A program made the position numbers and the translations under genes. Positions 17,071 to 26,302 of a DNA stretch of 57,240 nucleotides are shown here, in pieces; position 1 is the stretch's first letter; every line of letters starts with the position of its first letter. The DNA is from Proteobacteria bacterium CG1_02_64_396. Its GTDB lineage: Bacteria > Pseudomonadota > MNWR01 > CG1-02-64-396. The notes beneath the pieces were generated by a model, which was given only the letters and a program-made list of their open reading frames with translations, did no database searches and had not been told where the DNA came from. Where the stretch lies: contig MNWR01000102.1 of the NCBI GenBank assembly GCA_001872725.1, positions 1 through 57,240 of the forward strand, in the 5' to 3' direction.

Positions 17071-18234
17071 ATGTTGGGGATGCGAAAGCCAAGGCGGGGG
17101 ATGGGGGCGGCGCTGCTCGGTGCCAGCTTGTGTTGGATGGCGGCGGGGGCACAGGCCGACGAGTCCAATCGGGCCGTGGAGGGCGACACCCTACAGGTCG
17201 AAGACATGCAGGTGCCGGTCGGGACCGTCTATACCGTGGTGAAGGGCGACACCCTGTGGGGGATCGCCGCCAAGTTCATGAAGGATCCCTTTCGCTGGAT
17301 GGAGATCTGGGAAGGCAACCACCAGATCACCAACCCCGATCTGATTTACCCCGGCGATCAAATCGCTCTGATTCGGGGGGCGGATGGCCGATTGCATGTG
17401 GTGGTGCAGCCAAAACCCACCCAGATTGTGGCCCCGCCGCCGCCCCCACAGCCCAGCTACGCCGATAACGTCGAGGTTCTTGGGCCGCAGGTGGTTGAAG
17501 AGGAGGTCGTCCGCCACGATAAGCTTCAGACCAAGGACCGAGCCCTGATGCTCCCCTTCCTGGAGCGTATCGATCTGGTTACCCCCGAGATGTTCGGTTC
17601 TGCGGGCGCCATCGCCCGTAGTTACGACGGTCGGATCACCATAGCCACCGGCGACAAGGTTTACGTGCGCCTGGACAACGAAACCCCCCAGGGAACCCGG
17701 TTCATAGTGATGCGCCGCGACCGGGAGGTCACCGACCCCGAGACCGGCAAGGTGATTGGTACCGTGGTGCTCAACCTGGGGACCTTGGTGACCGACTCCG
17801 AATCGGAGCGGGGTTTTCAACGAGCCGAGGTCACCAACGCCTTTGCCGATATCCACCCCGAAGACCGTTTGATCCCCTACCGCGATCCGATCACCACCTT
17901 GACTCCGGTCGACCCCCCCGTCCGGGTGGTGGGCCGCATCGCCGATTTCATGGATCCGGTGAACGAGGCGGGTCAAAACCAGATCGTTATCCTCAATCGG
18001 GGAATGGGCGCTGGGCTGGTTTTGGGGGAATACCTCAAGCTGATTCGCCCCGGTGGCACCTTCACCGATCCGGTGACCGACCGGGTGCAGATGTTGCCCA
18101 ACGAAATCATCGGCACCTTGATGGTGGTGACCCTCAACGAACGTAGCGCGTTTGCCATCGTCGTCGAGACCAAGGAGCCAGTGCGGCGCAGCTACGGCTT
18201 CTTGGGCGAGCCCCCCCCGCCACAGCGCCCTTAA
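17071..18234 (+). CDS. LysM domain protein, exported
   Basis: The 387-residue protein has a positively charged N-terminus and hydrophobic signal segment ending GAQA before DESN. One LysM peptidoglycan-binding domain covers about 50-105 (YTVVKGDTLWGIAAKFMKDP, NPDLIYPGDQIAL), followed by a short proline-rich linker (APPPPPQPS) and an unassigned domain of about 250 residues. GGGGAGGGG precedes the ATG, which touches the plsY stop. A LysM gene directly ahead of dprA is a recurrent proteobacterial arrangement, sometimes annotated as a DprA-linked LysM protein. The role is unknown; a cell-wall function is likely. Confidence 0.88.
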   Translation: MLGMRKPRRGMGAALLGASLCWMAAGAQADESNRAVEGDTLQVEDMQVPVGTVYTVVKGDTLWGIAAKFMKDPFRWMEIWEGNHQITNPDLIYPGDQIALIRGADGRLHVVVQPKPTQIVAPPPPPQPSYADNVEVLGPQVVEEEVVRHDKLQTKDRALMLPFLERIDLVTPEMFGSAGAIARSYDGRITIATGDKVYVRLDNETPQGTRFIVMRRDREVTDPETGKVIGTVVLNLGTLVTDSESERGFQRAEVTNAFADIHPEDRLIPYRDPITTLTPVDPPVRVVGRIADFMDPVNEAGQNQIVILNRGMGAGLVLGEYLKLIRPGGTFTDPVTDRVQMLPNEIIGTLMVVTLNERSAFAIVVETKEPVRRSYGFLGEPPPPQRP

Positions 18235-18255
18235 TCCCCTTCTAGAGTCGCCCCG

Positions 18256-19374
18256 ATGGCCCCCCCGATGCTGCCCCTTTTGGCGCCTGCCCAGGGCACC
18301 AGCCGCCGTTTGGCGTGGATCGCCCTGTCGGCGCGGGGGATGGCCCCCGCCACCTTAGCCAAGGGGTTGGCCGCCGAGGGGGGCGATCCGGTGCGGCTGT
18401 TGCAGGCTGGCAGCCATCCCCGCTTGCCCCTGAGTTCGCCTGGGGGGGACGGCTGGAAGCTGGCGGCGGGCAGCATTCTCATGTCCTGCCAAAAACAGGG
18501 GATCGAGATCATCACCCCCGAGGACGGCGACTGGCCCGAATCGCTGCGCCAACTGCCCGACCCCCCCGCCGCTTTATATGTACGTGGCCCCCTCGCTTTG
18601 CTGCACCGCCCCAAGCGGGTGGCGCTGGTCGGCTCGCGTCGGGCCGGGGCGGTCGATCTGAACGGAGTGCGCCGTCTGGCCGAGGGGCTCTCAAGGCAGG
18701 GGGTGACGGTGGTCAGCGGGTTGGCGATGGGGGTCGATGCCGCAGCCCATGCCGGCGCCCTTGGGGGCAGCGGCGGTACCATCGCGGTGCTCGCTTCGGG
18801 GGTTGAAGCCCCGACACCACGCTACAACGAACGACTCGCCCAACGCATGCTCGACAGCGGTTCCCTGCTGTGCTCGGAACACCCCCCCGGCACCCGTCCC
18901 CAGAAGATCTACTTCCCTTGGCGCAATCGATTGATCGCCGCCCTGAGCCGGGGGGTGGTGATGGCGGCGGTAGGGGAGCAATCGGGGGCTTTGATTACCG
19001 CTCGGCTCGCCCTCGATCTGGGACGAGAGGTGATGGTGGTGCCCGGTCCCCCCGACGCTGCCCATGCGGGGGGGCACCGTTTGATTCGCCAAGGGGCCAC
19101 CCTTGTGACCCAGGTGGGGGAGATTCTCGAACAGCAGGGCTGGCCCCTGGAGGACGACCCTCTGGCCCAACCGGCGCTGCCCATGGCGAGCGATCCCCAG
19201 ATCCTGAAGGTCATTTCGATCCTCGAAAGCGGCCCCGCCGGGATGGACCGTCTGGCCCTGGGCAGCGGTTTGACACTCCCGGAGCTTTCCACCATTCTCG
19301 CCCACCTTTCGTTGAGCGGTCATATCGATCTGCTTCCCGGGGACCGCTATGGACTTGCGGCGGGGCCGGTTTAG
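18256..19374 (+). CDS. dprA: DNA processing protein DprA (Smf)
   Basis: The protein (372 aa) binds incoming single-stranded DNA and loads RecA during natural transformation. The Rossmann-like core is clear: VALVGSRRAGAVDLNG, VVSGLAMGVDAAAHAGAL, GTIAVLASGVE, SEHPPGTRPQKIYFPWRNR and SGALITARLALDLGREV. A C-terminal winged-helix region follows (ILESGPAGMDRLALGSGLTL). Order lysM-dprA-topA is conserved in several proteobacterial groups. With the TfoX-N protein at 52591 it is the only competence-linked gene here. Confidence 0.94.
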   Translation: MAPPMLPLLAPAQGTSRRLAWIALSARGMAPATLAKGLAAEGGDPVRLLQAGSHPRLPLSSPGGDGWKLAAGSILMSCQKQGIEIITPEDGDWPESLRQLPDPPAALYVRGPLALLHRPKRVALVGSRRAGAVDLNGVRRLAEGLSRQGVTVVSGLAMGVDAAAHAGALGGSGGTIAVLASGVEAPTPRYNERLAQRMLDSGSLLCSEHPPGTRPQKIYFPWRNRLIAALSRGVVMAAVGEQSGALITARLALDLGREVMVVPGPPDAAHAGGHRLIRQGATLVTQVGEILEQQGWPLEDDPLAQPALPMASDPQILKVISILESGPAGMDRLALGSGLTLPELSTILAHLSLSGHIDLLPGDRYGLAAGPV

Positions 19375-19444
19375 GAGCCCTTGAGTTTCTCAAACCAAGC
19401 CAGCAATCCCCTCCACCCCTCGCTTTAGACCGTTCGAGATCCCC

Positions 19445-21784
19445 ATGGCAGGACCACTGGTTCTGGTCGAATCGCCCGCCAAGGCGAAGACCATCGAAAA
19501 ATTCCTGGGTCACGGCGCTAAGGTTTTGGCGACCTACGGCCACGTGCGCGCCCTGGCTCGGCGCAACGGATCGGTCCGTCCCGACGAGGACTTCGCCGTT
19601 CGGTACGAAATCCTCAAAGACTCCCAAACCCAGCTCGATCGGATCGCCAAGGAACTCAAGGGGCGCGAGCAGCTGATTCTGGCCACCGACCCCGACCGCG
19701 AGGGGGAGGCGATTGCCTGGCATGTGGCCCAGTGGCTTGAAGAACAGGGGCTGCTTGAGGGGCGCGACGTCAAGCGGGTCTCCTTCAACGAGATCACCAA
19801 GAAGGCGGTGCAAGAGGCGATGGCCGCCCCCCGCGAGGTGGCGGTCGATCTGGTCGACGCCCAGCAGGCCCGCTCCGCCCTCGATTACCTGGTCGGCTTC
19901 ACCCTCTCCCCCCTGCTCTGGAAGAAGGTCACCCGTGGCCTGTCGGCGGGTCGGGTGCAGTCGGTGGCGCTGCGCTTGATCTGCGACCGCGAGGCCGAGA
20001 TCGAGGCCTTCAAGCCCCGCGAATACTGGACCATCGACGCCCAGCTCAAGGCGGGCAAGGCCAAACCCTTCCCGGCCAAGCTCAGCCGCTTGGGTGAAGA
20101 CAAACTCGACAAATTCAGCATCAACAACGGCGACGCAGCGCAGCGCGCCGTGGTCGAGGTGCAGGCGGCGCCGCTGACGGTGCTGACGGTCGAAAAGAAA
20201 GAGAAAAAGCGCAACCCCGCCCCTCCCTTCACCACCTCGACCCTGCAACAAGAGGCCAGTCGTAAGTTGGGAATGAGCGCCAAGCAGACGATGCGGGCCG
20301 CCCAAGAGTTGTACGAAGGGGTCGACATCGGCGGCGAGACGGTCGGTTTGATTACCTACATGCGAACCGATTCGACCACCCTGTCGCAGGAGGCGCTCGA
20401 CGGCATCCGCGCCCTGATCGGCGACCGCTTCGGCCCCCCCTATCTGCCCAAAAACCCCAAGATCTACAAGACCAAAGCCAAGAATGCCCAGGAGGCCCAC
20501 GAGGCGATTCGCCCCTCCGATGTGGCCCGTACCCCCGACGATCTCAAAGGGGTGCTGGGGCGTAATCCACTGCGGCTCTACACCTTGATTTGGCAGCGGG
20601 CGGTCGCCTGTCAGATGAATGCGGCGGTGTTCGACGTGGTGGGGGTCGACATCGGCCACGACCGCGCCGTGCTGCGCGCCTCGGGTTCAACCCTGCGTTT
20701 CGACGGCTTCCTCAAGCTTTACGAAGAGGGGCGCGATACCCCCAGCGAGGATGAAGAGGACCAACAACGCCGCCTGCCCCCGCTTGAGGTGGGTCAAACG
20801 GTCGATCTGGTCGAGCTGCTCCCCAACCAACATTTCACCGAGCCTCCGCCACGCTTCAACGAGGCGACTCTGGTTAAGACGCTGGAGAGTTACGGCATCG
20901 GCCGCCCCTCCACCTACGCCACGATCATGTCGACGATTCAAGAGCGGGGTTACGTCAAGCTGGAGAGCCGCCAGTTTCAACCGACCCAGATCGGCAAGGT
21001 GGTCAGCGACTTCTTGGTCGCCCACTTTCCTCGCTACGTCGACTCCTCCTTCACCGCCCATGTCGAAGACGACCTCGATGCCATCAGCCGGGGCGAGCGG
21101 CCCTGGAAGGGGGTACTCAAGGAGTTCTGGGATCCCTTCGCCGAGGCGGTGAAGGCGACCGACAAGGGGGTGAGCAAGGCCGAGGGGTTGACCGAGAGCT
21201 CCGACCGTCCCTGCCCCCAATGTGGCAAACCGTTGGTGATCCGGGTCGGGCGGTATGGCCGTTTCTACGCCTGCACCGGCTACCCCGAGTGCAAATTCAA
21301 AGAGACGATCCGCGAAGAGGGTGAAGAGCCCTCGGCCCCAGAAATCTTGGAGGGGACGCAGTGCCCCACCTGCGGCAAGCCGTTGGCGATGCGCAAGGGC
21401 CGTTTCGGTCTGTTCAAGGCCTGCTCCGACTACCCCACCTGCAAGACGGTGGTACGCGATCCCAAACCCGAGGCCCGCGATACCGGCATCGTCTGCGACG
21501 AGTGCGGCGAGGGACATTTCGTCGAGAAAACCTCGCGGCGCGGCAAAATATTCTTTTCGTGCAACCGTTACCCCAAGTGTAAAAACGCCTTGTGGAACGA
21601 GCCGATTCCGGTGCCGTGTCCCAAGTGCAAGGCGCCTTACCTGACCGCCAAGCGGCTCAAACGGGGCGACGAGGCACTGTGCGCCAAAGAGGGGTGCGAC
21701 TTCAAAGCCCCCCTGGCCGAGGTCTATCCCCAAGGGGTGAATCCCGCCGGGGTCACACCTAAGACGGGAGCTTCTGAATCTTGA
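19445..21784 (+). CDS. topA: DNA topoisomerase I (type IA)
   Basis: This 779-residue enzyme relaxes negative supercoils. The TOPRIM domain is N-terminal (LVLVESPAKAKTIEKFLG, ILATDPDREGEAIAWH), and the active-site Tyr lies in GLITYMRTDSTTLS. The C-terminal part contains four zinc ribbons: CPQCGKP..C..YPECKF, CPTCGKP..C..YPTCKT, CDECGEG..C..YPKCKN and CPKCKAP..C..EGCDF. The ATG at 19445 fits the family start. It overlaps the TTG start of trmFO by 4 bp. Confidence 0.97.
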   Translation: MAGPLVLVESPAKAKTIEKFLGHGAKVLATYGHVRALARRNGSVRPDEDFAVRYEILKDSQTQLDRIAKELKGREQLILATDPDREGEAIAWHVAQWLEEQGLLEGRDVKRVSFNEITKKAVQEAMAAPREVAVDLVDAQQARSALDYLVGFTLSPLLWKKVTRGLSAGRVQSVALRLICDREAEIEAFKPREYWTIDAQLKAGKAKPFPAKLSRLGEDKLDKFSINNGDAAQRAVVEVQAAPLTVLTVEKKEKKRNPAPPFTTSTLQQEASRKLGMSAKQTMRAAQELYEGVDIGGETVGLITYMRTDSTTLSQEALDGIRALIGDRFGPPYLPKNPKIYKTKAKNAQEAHEAIRPSDVARTPDDLKGVLGRNPLRLYTLIWQRAVACQMNAAVFDVVGVDIGHDRAVLRASGSTLRFDGFLKLYEEGRDTPSEDEEDQQRRLPPLEVGQTVDLVELLPNQHFTEPPPRFNEATLVKTLESYGIGRPSTYATIMSTIQERGYVKLESRQFQPTQIGKVVSDFLVAHFPRYVDSSFTAHVEDDLDAISRGERPWKGVLKEFWDPFAEAVKATDKGVSKAEGLTESSDRPCPQCGKPLVIRVGRYGRFYACTGYPECKFKETIREEGEEPSAPEILEGTQCPTCGKPLAMRKGRFGLFKACSDYPTCKTVVRDPKPEARDTGIVCDECGEGHFVEKTSRRGKIFFSCNRYPKCKNALWNEPIPVPCPKCKAPYLTAKRLKRGDEALCAKEGCDFKAPLAEVYPQGVNPAGVTPKTGASES

Positions 21785-23148
21785 GTCGGGTGACGGTGGT
21801 CGGCGGGGGTCTGGCCGGAAGCGAAGCGGCCTGGCGCCTGGCCGAGGCGGGGGTCGAGGTACGGCTGATCGAGATGCGCCCGGTGGTCTCAACCGCAGCC
21901 CACACCGGGTCGGGATTGGGCGAACTGGTCTGCTCCAATTCGCTGCGCGGGACCGGTCGGGCCAGCGCCGTCGGGGTGCTCAAAGAAGAGATGCAGATGA
22001 TGGGCTCCCTGGTCATGCAGGCGGCCCAAGCGACCCAGGTTCCGGCGGGCGGCGCCTTGGCGGTCGACCGGGAGGCCTTCTCGGCCTGGATCACCCAAAA
22101 ACTCGAATCCCACCCCCGCATCGCCATCGAGCGGCGTGAGGTCACCGCCATCCCCGAACACGGCAGCGACGCCCCGGTGGTGCTCGCCTCCGGCCCGCTA
22201 ACCTCAGCCCCTCTGCACGCCGCCATCGAAACCCTCACTGGCGAGCCCCACATCGCCTTCTTCGACGCCATCGCCCCCATCGTCGATGCCGAGACGGTCG
22301 ACATGAACGTCTGTTGGTGGGGCAGCCGCTACGGCAAGGGGGGGGACGATTACCTCAATTGCCCGATGGATCGGATGCAGTACGAAACCTTCGTCGACGC
22401 CCTGCTCGAAGCCGAGAAGGTGCCGCTGCACGAATTCGAGGACACCCCCTTCTTCGAGGGGTGTATGCCGGTCGAGGTGATGGCCGAGCGGGGGCGGGAG
22501 ACGCTCCGTTTTGGCCCCATGAAGCCGGTGGGACTGACCAACCCCCGCAACGGCCAGATCTACCATGCCGTCGTGCAACTGCGCCAAGACAACCGGCGTA
22601 AAAGCCTGCTCAACATGGTCGGTTTTCAGACCAAGATGACCTACCCGGCCCAGCAAAGGGTGCTGCGCACCATTCCGGGGCTGGAGAACGCCGAGTTCTT
22701 CAGAATGGGCTCAGTGCACCGCAACACCTTCATCCGCGCCCCCCGTTTGCTTGACGCTGCCTTGAGCCTCAAGGGGCATCCAGGGCTACATTTTGCCGGT
22801 CAGATCACCGGGGTTGAGGGGTATGTGGAGTCGGCGGCGACCGGAATGTGGGTTGGTGAGGTGTTGGCCCGCCGCTTGAGTGGACAAGGCGAGACCGAAC
22901 TGCCCCCCCCCACCACCGCCCTGGGTTCGCTGCTGCGTCACCTGCTCGAATCGGAGCCCGATCACTTCGCCCCCTCCAACGTCCATTTTGGCCTCTTCGC
23001 CCCCCTGGAGGGAATCAAGGGGCGGCGTGGGGTGCGCCGGGCCGCCATGGGGGATCGGGCCATCGCCGAGTTCGCCCCCTGGTTGGGGATCGAGCCGCCT
23101 GCCGAGACCTCCGAGGCCGTCCCCGACGAAAGATCGGGCGATGTCTGA
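21781..23148 (+). CDS. trmFO: tRNA m5U54 methyltransferase, folate/FAD-dependent (TrmFO)
   Basis: This flavoprotein (455 aa) uses methylenetetrahydrofolate to methylate U54 of tRNA. The FAD-binding GGGLAGSEAAWRLAEAG is at 8-24. Family blocks include TGSGLGELVCSNSLRG, DYLNCPMDRMQYETF, RFGPMKPVGL, MVGFQTKMTYPAQQRVLR and FAGQITGVEGYVES. It starts with TTG overlapping the topA stop. TrmFO replaces TrmA in Firmicutes, many alpha- and deltaproteobacteria and some deep lineages; its presence is a useful taxonomic clue. Order topA-trmFO is typical of several of these groups. Confidence 0.95.
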   Translation: MSRVTVVGGGLAGSEAAWRLAEAGVEVRLIEMRPVVSTAAHTGSGLGELVCSNSLRGTGRASAVGVLKEEMQMMGSLVMQAAQATQVPAGGALAVDREAFSAWITQKLESHPRIAIERREVTAIPEHGSDAPVVLASGPLTSAPLHAAIETLTGEPHIAFFDAIAPIVDAETVDMNVCWWGSRYGKGGDDYLNCPMDRMQYETFVDALLEAEKVPLHEFEDTPFFEGCMPVEVMAERGRETLRFGPMKPVGLTNPRNGQIYHAVVQLRQDNRRKSLLNMVGFQTKMTYPAQQRVLRTIPGLENAEFFRMGSVHRNTFIRAPRLLDAALSLKGHPGLHFAGQITGVEGYVESAATGMWVGEVLARRLSGQGETELPPPTTALGSLLRHLLESEPDHFAPSNVHFGLFAPLEGIKGRRGVRRAAMGDRAIAEFAPWLGIEPPAETSEAVPDERSGDV

Positions 23149-24472
23149 TTCCCTGCGGCCCCGTTCCTACCTGCACCGCATCCCCGGTTCCACCCCCCCC
23201 AGCCGCTGGAATCGCCTGAAGGCAGCCGTCGCTCATCTGCGCCGCATGCCCCGCAAGGTTTCGGTTGCGCTGGTGGTGTTGATAGGGTGGATCACGATTC
23301 AGACAGCGCTCCCCTCCGCCCCCGAACCCAAGGCCAAGCGTTGGGTGAGCGACCTTGAAATCGGAGCGGTCGATCCCGAAACAGCCATGAATGTGAGGGG
23401 GGGCGACTTGGTGGTGGCGCTCAACGCGGGGCAAAACCTGGAGCAGCTCTTTTCGGCTCAGGGGTGGAGCGTCGCCGAATCCTACGCGGTGGCCAAAGCG
23501 GCTAAACCGCTGCTGGCTGTGGGCCGCTGGCAGGCGGGGGTGCCGATCACCGTGGGGCTGGAGGGCAGCCTCCCCGCCTCGTTTCGCTACCCCGACGGGA
23601 CCCGCGATCTTCTGCTGGAGCGGCACGACGAGGGGTGGCAGGGTCAATGGCAGGAGCACCCCCTTGAGTTACGGGTGACGGCGGCCAGTGGCGAGATCCG
23701 CTCTTCGTTGTGGGAGGCTGCCCAAGAGGCCGGATTACCCGAAAACCTGATTATGGAGATGGCCGAGCTTTTCGCCTGGGATATCGATTTCTCAAGGGAT
23801 TTGCGCCCCGGCGACCGGTTTTCGCTGCTGTTCGAAGAGCGGTTCGATCACGGTAAATCGGCGGGGGCTGGCCCTATCTTGATGGTCCGCTTCACCAACG
23901 AGGGACAGACCTACACGGCGGTTCGGTTCGAGGCCAGTGCCGGACAACCCCAGTATTTCACCGAGGAGGGCAAACCGATTGTGCGCGCCTTCCTGCGGGC
24001 GCCCCTGAAGTTTTCCCGCATCTCCTCCTCGTATGGCATGCGTTACCACCCCATTCAAAAGACATGGAAACAGCACACCGGCATCGACTACGCCGCCGCC
24101 AGCGGCACCCCGGTGCGGGCTGTGGGGGATGGTCGGGTCACCTTCCGGGGCTGGAAGGGGGGGTACGGCAACTTCGTGGTCATCCGCCACAACGCCACCT
24201 ACGAATCGGCCTACGGCCACCTGCGCGGTTTTGCCCGTGGTTTGTCGGTAGGCGACCGGGTGCAGCAGGGCGAAATCATCGGTTATGTCGGCATGACCGG
24301 ATTGGCCACCGGCCCCCATCTGCATTTTGAATTCCGCAAGAACGGCACGTTTATCAATCCCCGCAGCATCAAGCCCCCCCCGACTGCCGGGCTCGTCGGC
24401 GAACGGGCCCAACACTTCGCCCAGCAACGCGAACACCTGGGGCGAATCCTCGAAAGCCAGCTCGGCGGCTGA
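23141..24472 (+). CDS. M23 family metallopeptidase, membrane-anchored (MepM/LytM type)
   Basis: This murein endopeptidase (443 aa) is predicted to be anchored by a helix at about 40-56 with the rest in the periplasm. An N-terminal LysM/OapA-like region is followed by the M23 domain at about 290-410: zinc ligands in GMRYHP and QHTGIDYAA, and the HLHFEF motif near 392. The domain seems complete, so it is probably an active endopeptidase. The ATG at 23141 overlaps the end of trmFO by 8 bp; the frame is open further upstream inside trmFO but is not plausible. The partner SLT transglycosylase is at 15925. Confidence 0.9.
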   Translation: MSDSLRPRSYLHRIPGSTPPSRWNRLKAAVAHLRRMPRKVSVALVVLIGWITIQTALPSAPEPKAKRWVSDLEIGAVDPETAMNVRGGDLVVALNAGQNLEQLFSAQGWSVAESYAVAKAAKPLLAVGRWQAGVPITVGLEGSLPASFRYPDGTRDLLLERHDEGWQGQWQEHPLELRVTAASGEIRSSLWEAAQEAGLPENLIMEMAELFAWDIDFSRDLRPGDRFSLLFEERFDHGKSAGAGPILMVRFTNEGQTYTAVRFEASAGQPQYFTEEGKPIVRAFLRAPLKFSRISSSYGMRYHPIQKTWKQHTGIDYAAASGTPVRAVGDGRVTFRGWKGGYGNFVVIRHNATYESAYGHLRGFARGLSVGDRVQQGEIIGYVGMTGLATGPHLHFEFRKNGTFINPRSIKPPPTAGLVGERAQHFAQQREHLGRILESQLGG

Positions 24473-24475
24473 TGA

Positions 24476-24508
24476 AAAAAGGTGTATTTTCGAAAAAACA
24501 ACCTTTTT
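24476..24508 (+). terminator. possible weak hairpin terminator after the M23 gene
   Basis: AAAAAGGT (24476-24483) pairs with ACCTTTTT (24501-24508) around a 17-nt loop, directly after the stop codon of the M23 gene. The T-tract lies within the stem, so this may be a bidirectional AT-rich terminator or just an AT-rich promoter-proximal stretch for the ParA gene. Confidence 0.3.
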
Positions 24509-24586
24509 GTAACGTAGGTTGCAGTTCCCTCTTGATGAATAACTTCAATGCAGTTAGTTTGTTCATTGAGGGGGGAGGGATAACCG

Positions 24587-25597
24587 ATGCAGCTGCGCCA
24601 ATTCACCAGAAAAACCACCCAATCCGTCGAGGGCATCATGGTCGCACCGCGATCGTGGGATGAAATGTCGGGGGTCTACCCCAACGCCACCGAAACGCAG
24701 CCGACCCTGTTGGCCGTCGGGGGTGGCAAGGGGGGGGTCGGCAAGACCCTGGTGACCACCAGTATCGGGATCGCTATGGCCCAACAGGGCAAGCGCGTGG
24801 TCCTGATCGACCTCGATTTAGGGGGGGCGAACCTTCATTCCAGCCTCGGGGTACGCGACAGCCGCGCCAGCCTCAACGATCTGTTCGGCAGCGCCGAACA
24901 GCTGGGCGATTTGGTGATCGAGACCGGGATCGAGGGGCTGGGGATGGTCAGCGGTGCCCACGACGCCCTGAACATCGCCAATCTGCCGTTCCAGCAAAAA
25001 GAGAAGCTGGTGCGCCATCTGCGCAAGGTCGATGCCGACTACGTCATCCTCGACCTGGGGGCGGGGACCACCTACAACACCCTCGACTTCTTCATTGCCG
25101 CCGACATCGGCATCGTCACCACCATCCCCGAACCGACCTCCATCGAGAACACCTACTGTTTTATCAAAAGTGCCTTTTTCCGCCTGCTCAACGCCCCCGG
25201 CCAGCCTCAAGATGTGCGTCAGGTGATTCAAGAGGCGTTGCTGCGTCGCCACGATGATGCGCTGAGCATCCGTAGCGCCTCCGATCTGGTGCGGGAGATC
25301 GAGCGGATCGATCCGGTCTATGGCCGTACCTTGAAGATCCGGCTGCGCCAGCTCGATCTGCGTTTGGTCCTCAATCAGGTGCTCGATACCGCCGACATCC
25401 AACTTGGCCGTTCGATGGAGATGGTGACCCGCCGTTATTTCGGGCTGGAGATGCCGGTGCTTGGTTGCATCCTGCACGACCGCTCGGTGCAGCGTTCGGT
25501 GCGGGCGCAGCGCCCCTTCATGTTGGAATACCCCAATTCGCGGGCGGCAGCGACCTTCGAACAGATCGCCCGCAGCGTGATGCAGGGCGAGGAGTAA
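24587..25597 (+). CDS. ParA/MinD-family ATPase (FlhG-like)
   Basis: This deviant Walker-A ATPase (336 aa) has GGGKGGVGKT at 45-54, switch I DLDLGGANLHSSLG and Walker B DYVILDLGAGT. A leader of about 40 residues precedes the P-loop. Such proteins position polar structures or flagella or segregate cargo. No flagellar, chemotaxis or chromosome-partition gene is nearby to choose between these. It lacks an obvious FlhG-type N-terminal FlhF-activating helix. The stop is 3 bp before the J-domain/HTH gene, so both probably act together. Confidence 0.88.
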   Translation: MQLRQFTRKTTQSVEGIMVAPRSWDEMSGVYPNATETQPTLLAVGGGKGGVGKTLVTTSIGIAMAQQGKRVVLIDLDLGGANLHSSLGVRDSRASLNDLFGSAEQLGDLVIETGIEGLGMVSGAHDALNIANLPFQQKEKLVRHLRKVDADYVILDLGAGTTYNTLDFFIAADIGIVTTIPEPTSIENTYCFIKSAFFRLLNAPGQPQDVRQVIQEALLRRHDDALSIRSASDLVREIERIDPVYGRTLKIRLRQLDLRLVLNQVLDTADIQLGRSMEMVTRRYFGLEMPVLGCILHDRSVQRSVRAQRPFMLEYPNSRAAATFEQIARSVMQGEE

Positions 25598-25600
25598 GAC

Positions 25601-26227
25601 GTGTCCTCGAACGAAACGACACCAACCCACTACGAGCTGCTTGGGGTCTCCCGCAAGGCCAGCGGTGTCGAGGTCGCCTCGGCCTACCGTGCCGCCAAGC
25701 AGGCCTGGGATCCCCAATCCCTGGCGGTCTATTCCCTTTATTCCCATAACGAGTTGTCGGCGATCAACCATCAGCTCGACGAGGCCTACCGTACCCTCTC
25801 CGACCCCTTTTTGCGCGCCCGCTACGACGCCGCTCTGGCGGGACAGGAACCCACCGGCCCGGCCGCGATGGGGACGCCCACCCTCTCCGAGGTCTCGCCG
25901 GGGGAGGAGCAAATGGCCCAAGAGGAGGCGCCCCACGAGCTCGATCCCGCCCTATTGGAGGAGATCGAGCAGACCGATTGCTTCGACGGCCCCCTTCTGG
26001 CCCGCATTCGGCAAGCCAAGGGGATCTCCATCGAAGAGATCGCCGACCGCACCAAGATTGGCCGCAATCATCTGCGCGAGATCGAGGCCGAGCAGTTCAG
26101 CCGCCCCATCGCAGCCGTCTACCTCAAGGGTTACCTCAAGCAGTATGCCCTGGTCATCGGTCTAGACCCCGACAGGGTGCTATCGACCTACCCCTCGCTC
26201 CAAAATCACGGCAATTGGGTGGGGTGA
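25601..26227 (+). CDS. J-domain-like plus RodZ-type HTH fusion protein
   Basis: The 208-residue protein starts with GTG 3 bp after the ParA stop. Residues about 8-75 resemble a DnaJ J-domain (YELLGVSRKASGVEVASAYR ... EAYRTLSDPFLRARYDAAL), but the catalytic HPD loop is replaced by WDPQ, so it should not stimulate Hsp70. Residues about 130-200 form a RodZ-like HTH_25 domain (IRQAKGISIEEIADRTKIG, AVYLKGYLKQYA). No membrane segment follows the HTH, unlike RodZ. A cytosolic DNA-binding or adaptor role with the ParA ATPase is inferred; similar ParA/J-HTH pairs occur in deltaproteobacteria, to my recollection. Confidence 0.82.
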   Translation: MSSNETTPTHYELLGVSRKASGVEVASAYRAAKQAWDPQSLAVYSLYSHNELSAINHQLDEAYRTLSDPFLRARYDAALAGQEPTGPAAMGTPTLSEVSPGEEQMAQEEAPHELDPALLEEIEQTDCFDGPLLARIRQAKGISIEEIADRTKIGRNHLREIEAEQFSRPIAAVYLKGYLKQYALVIGLDPDRVLSTYPSLQNHGNWVG

Positions 26228-26302
26228 CGCCGACGGGCCTGTTTCCCCGCAAGGGTCGGGGTACACTGCCGCCCCCAGGTCACCATCGAGGAATTCCCCC
26301 TT

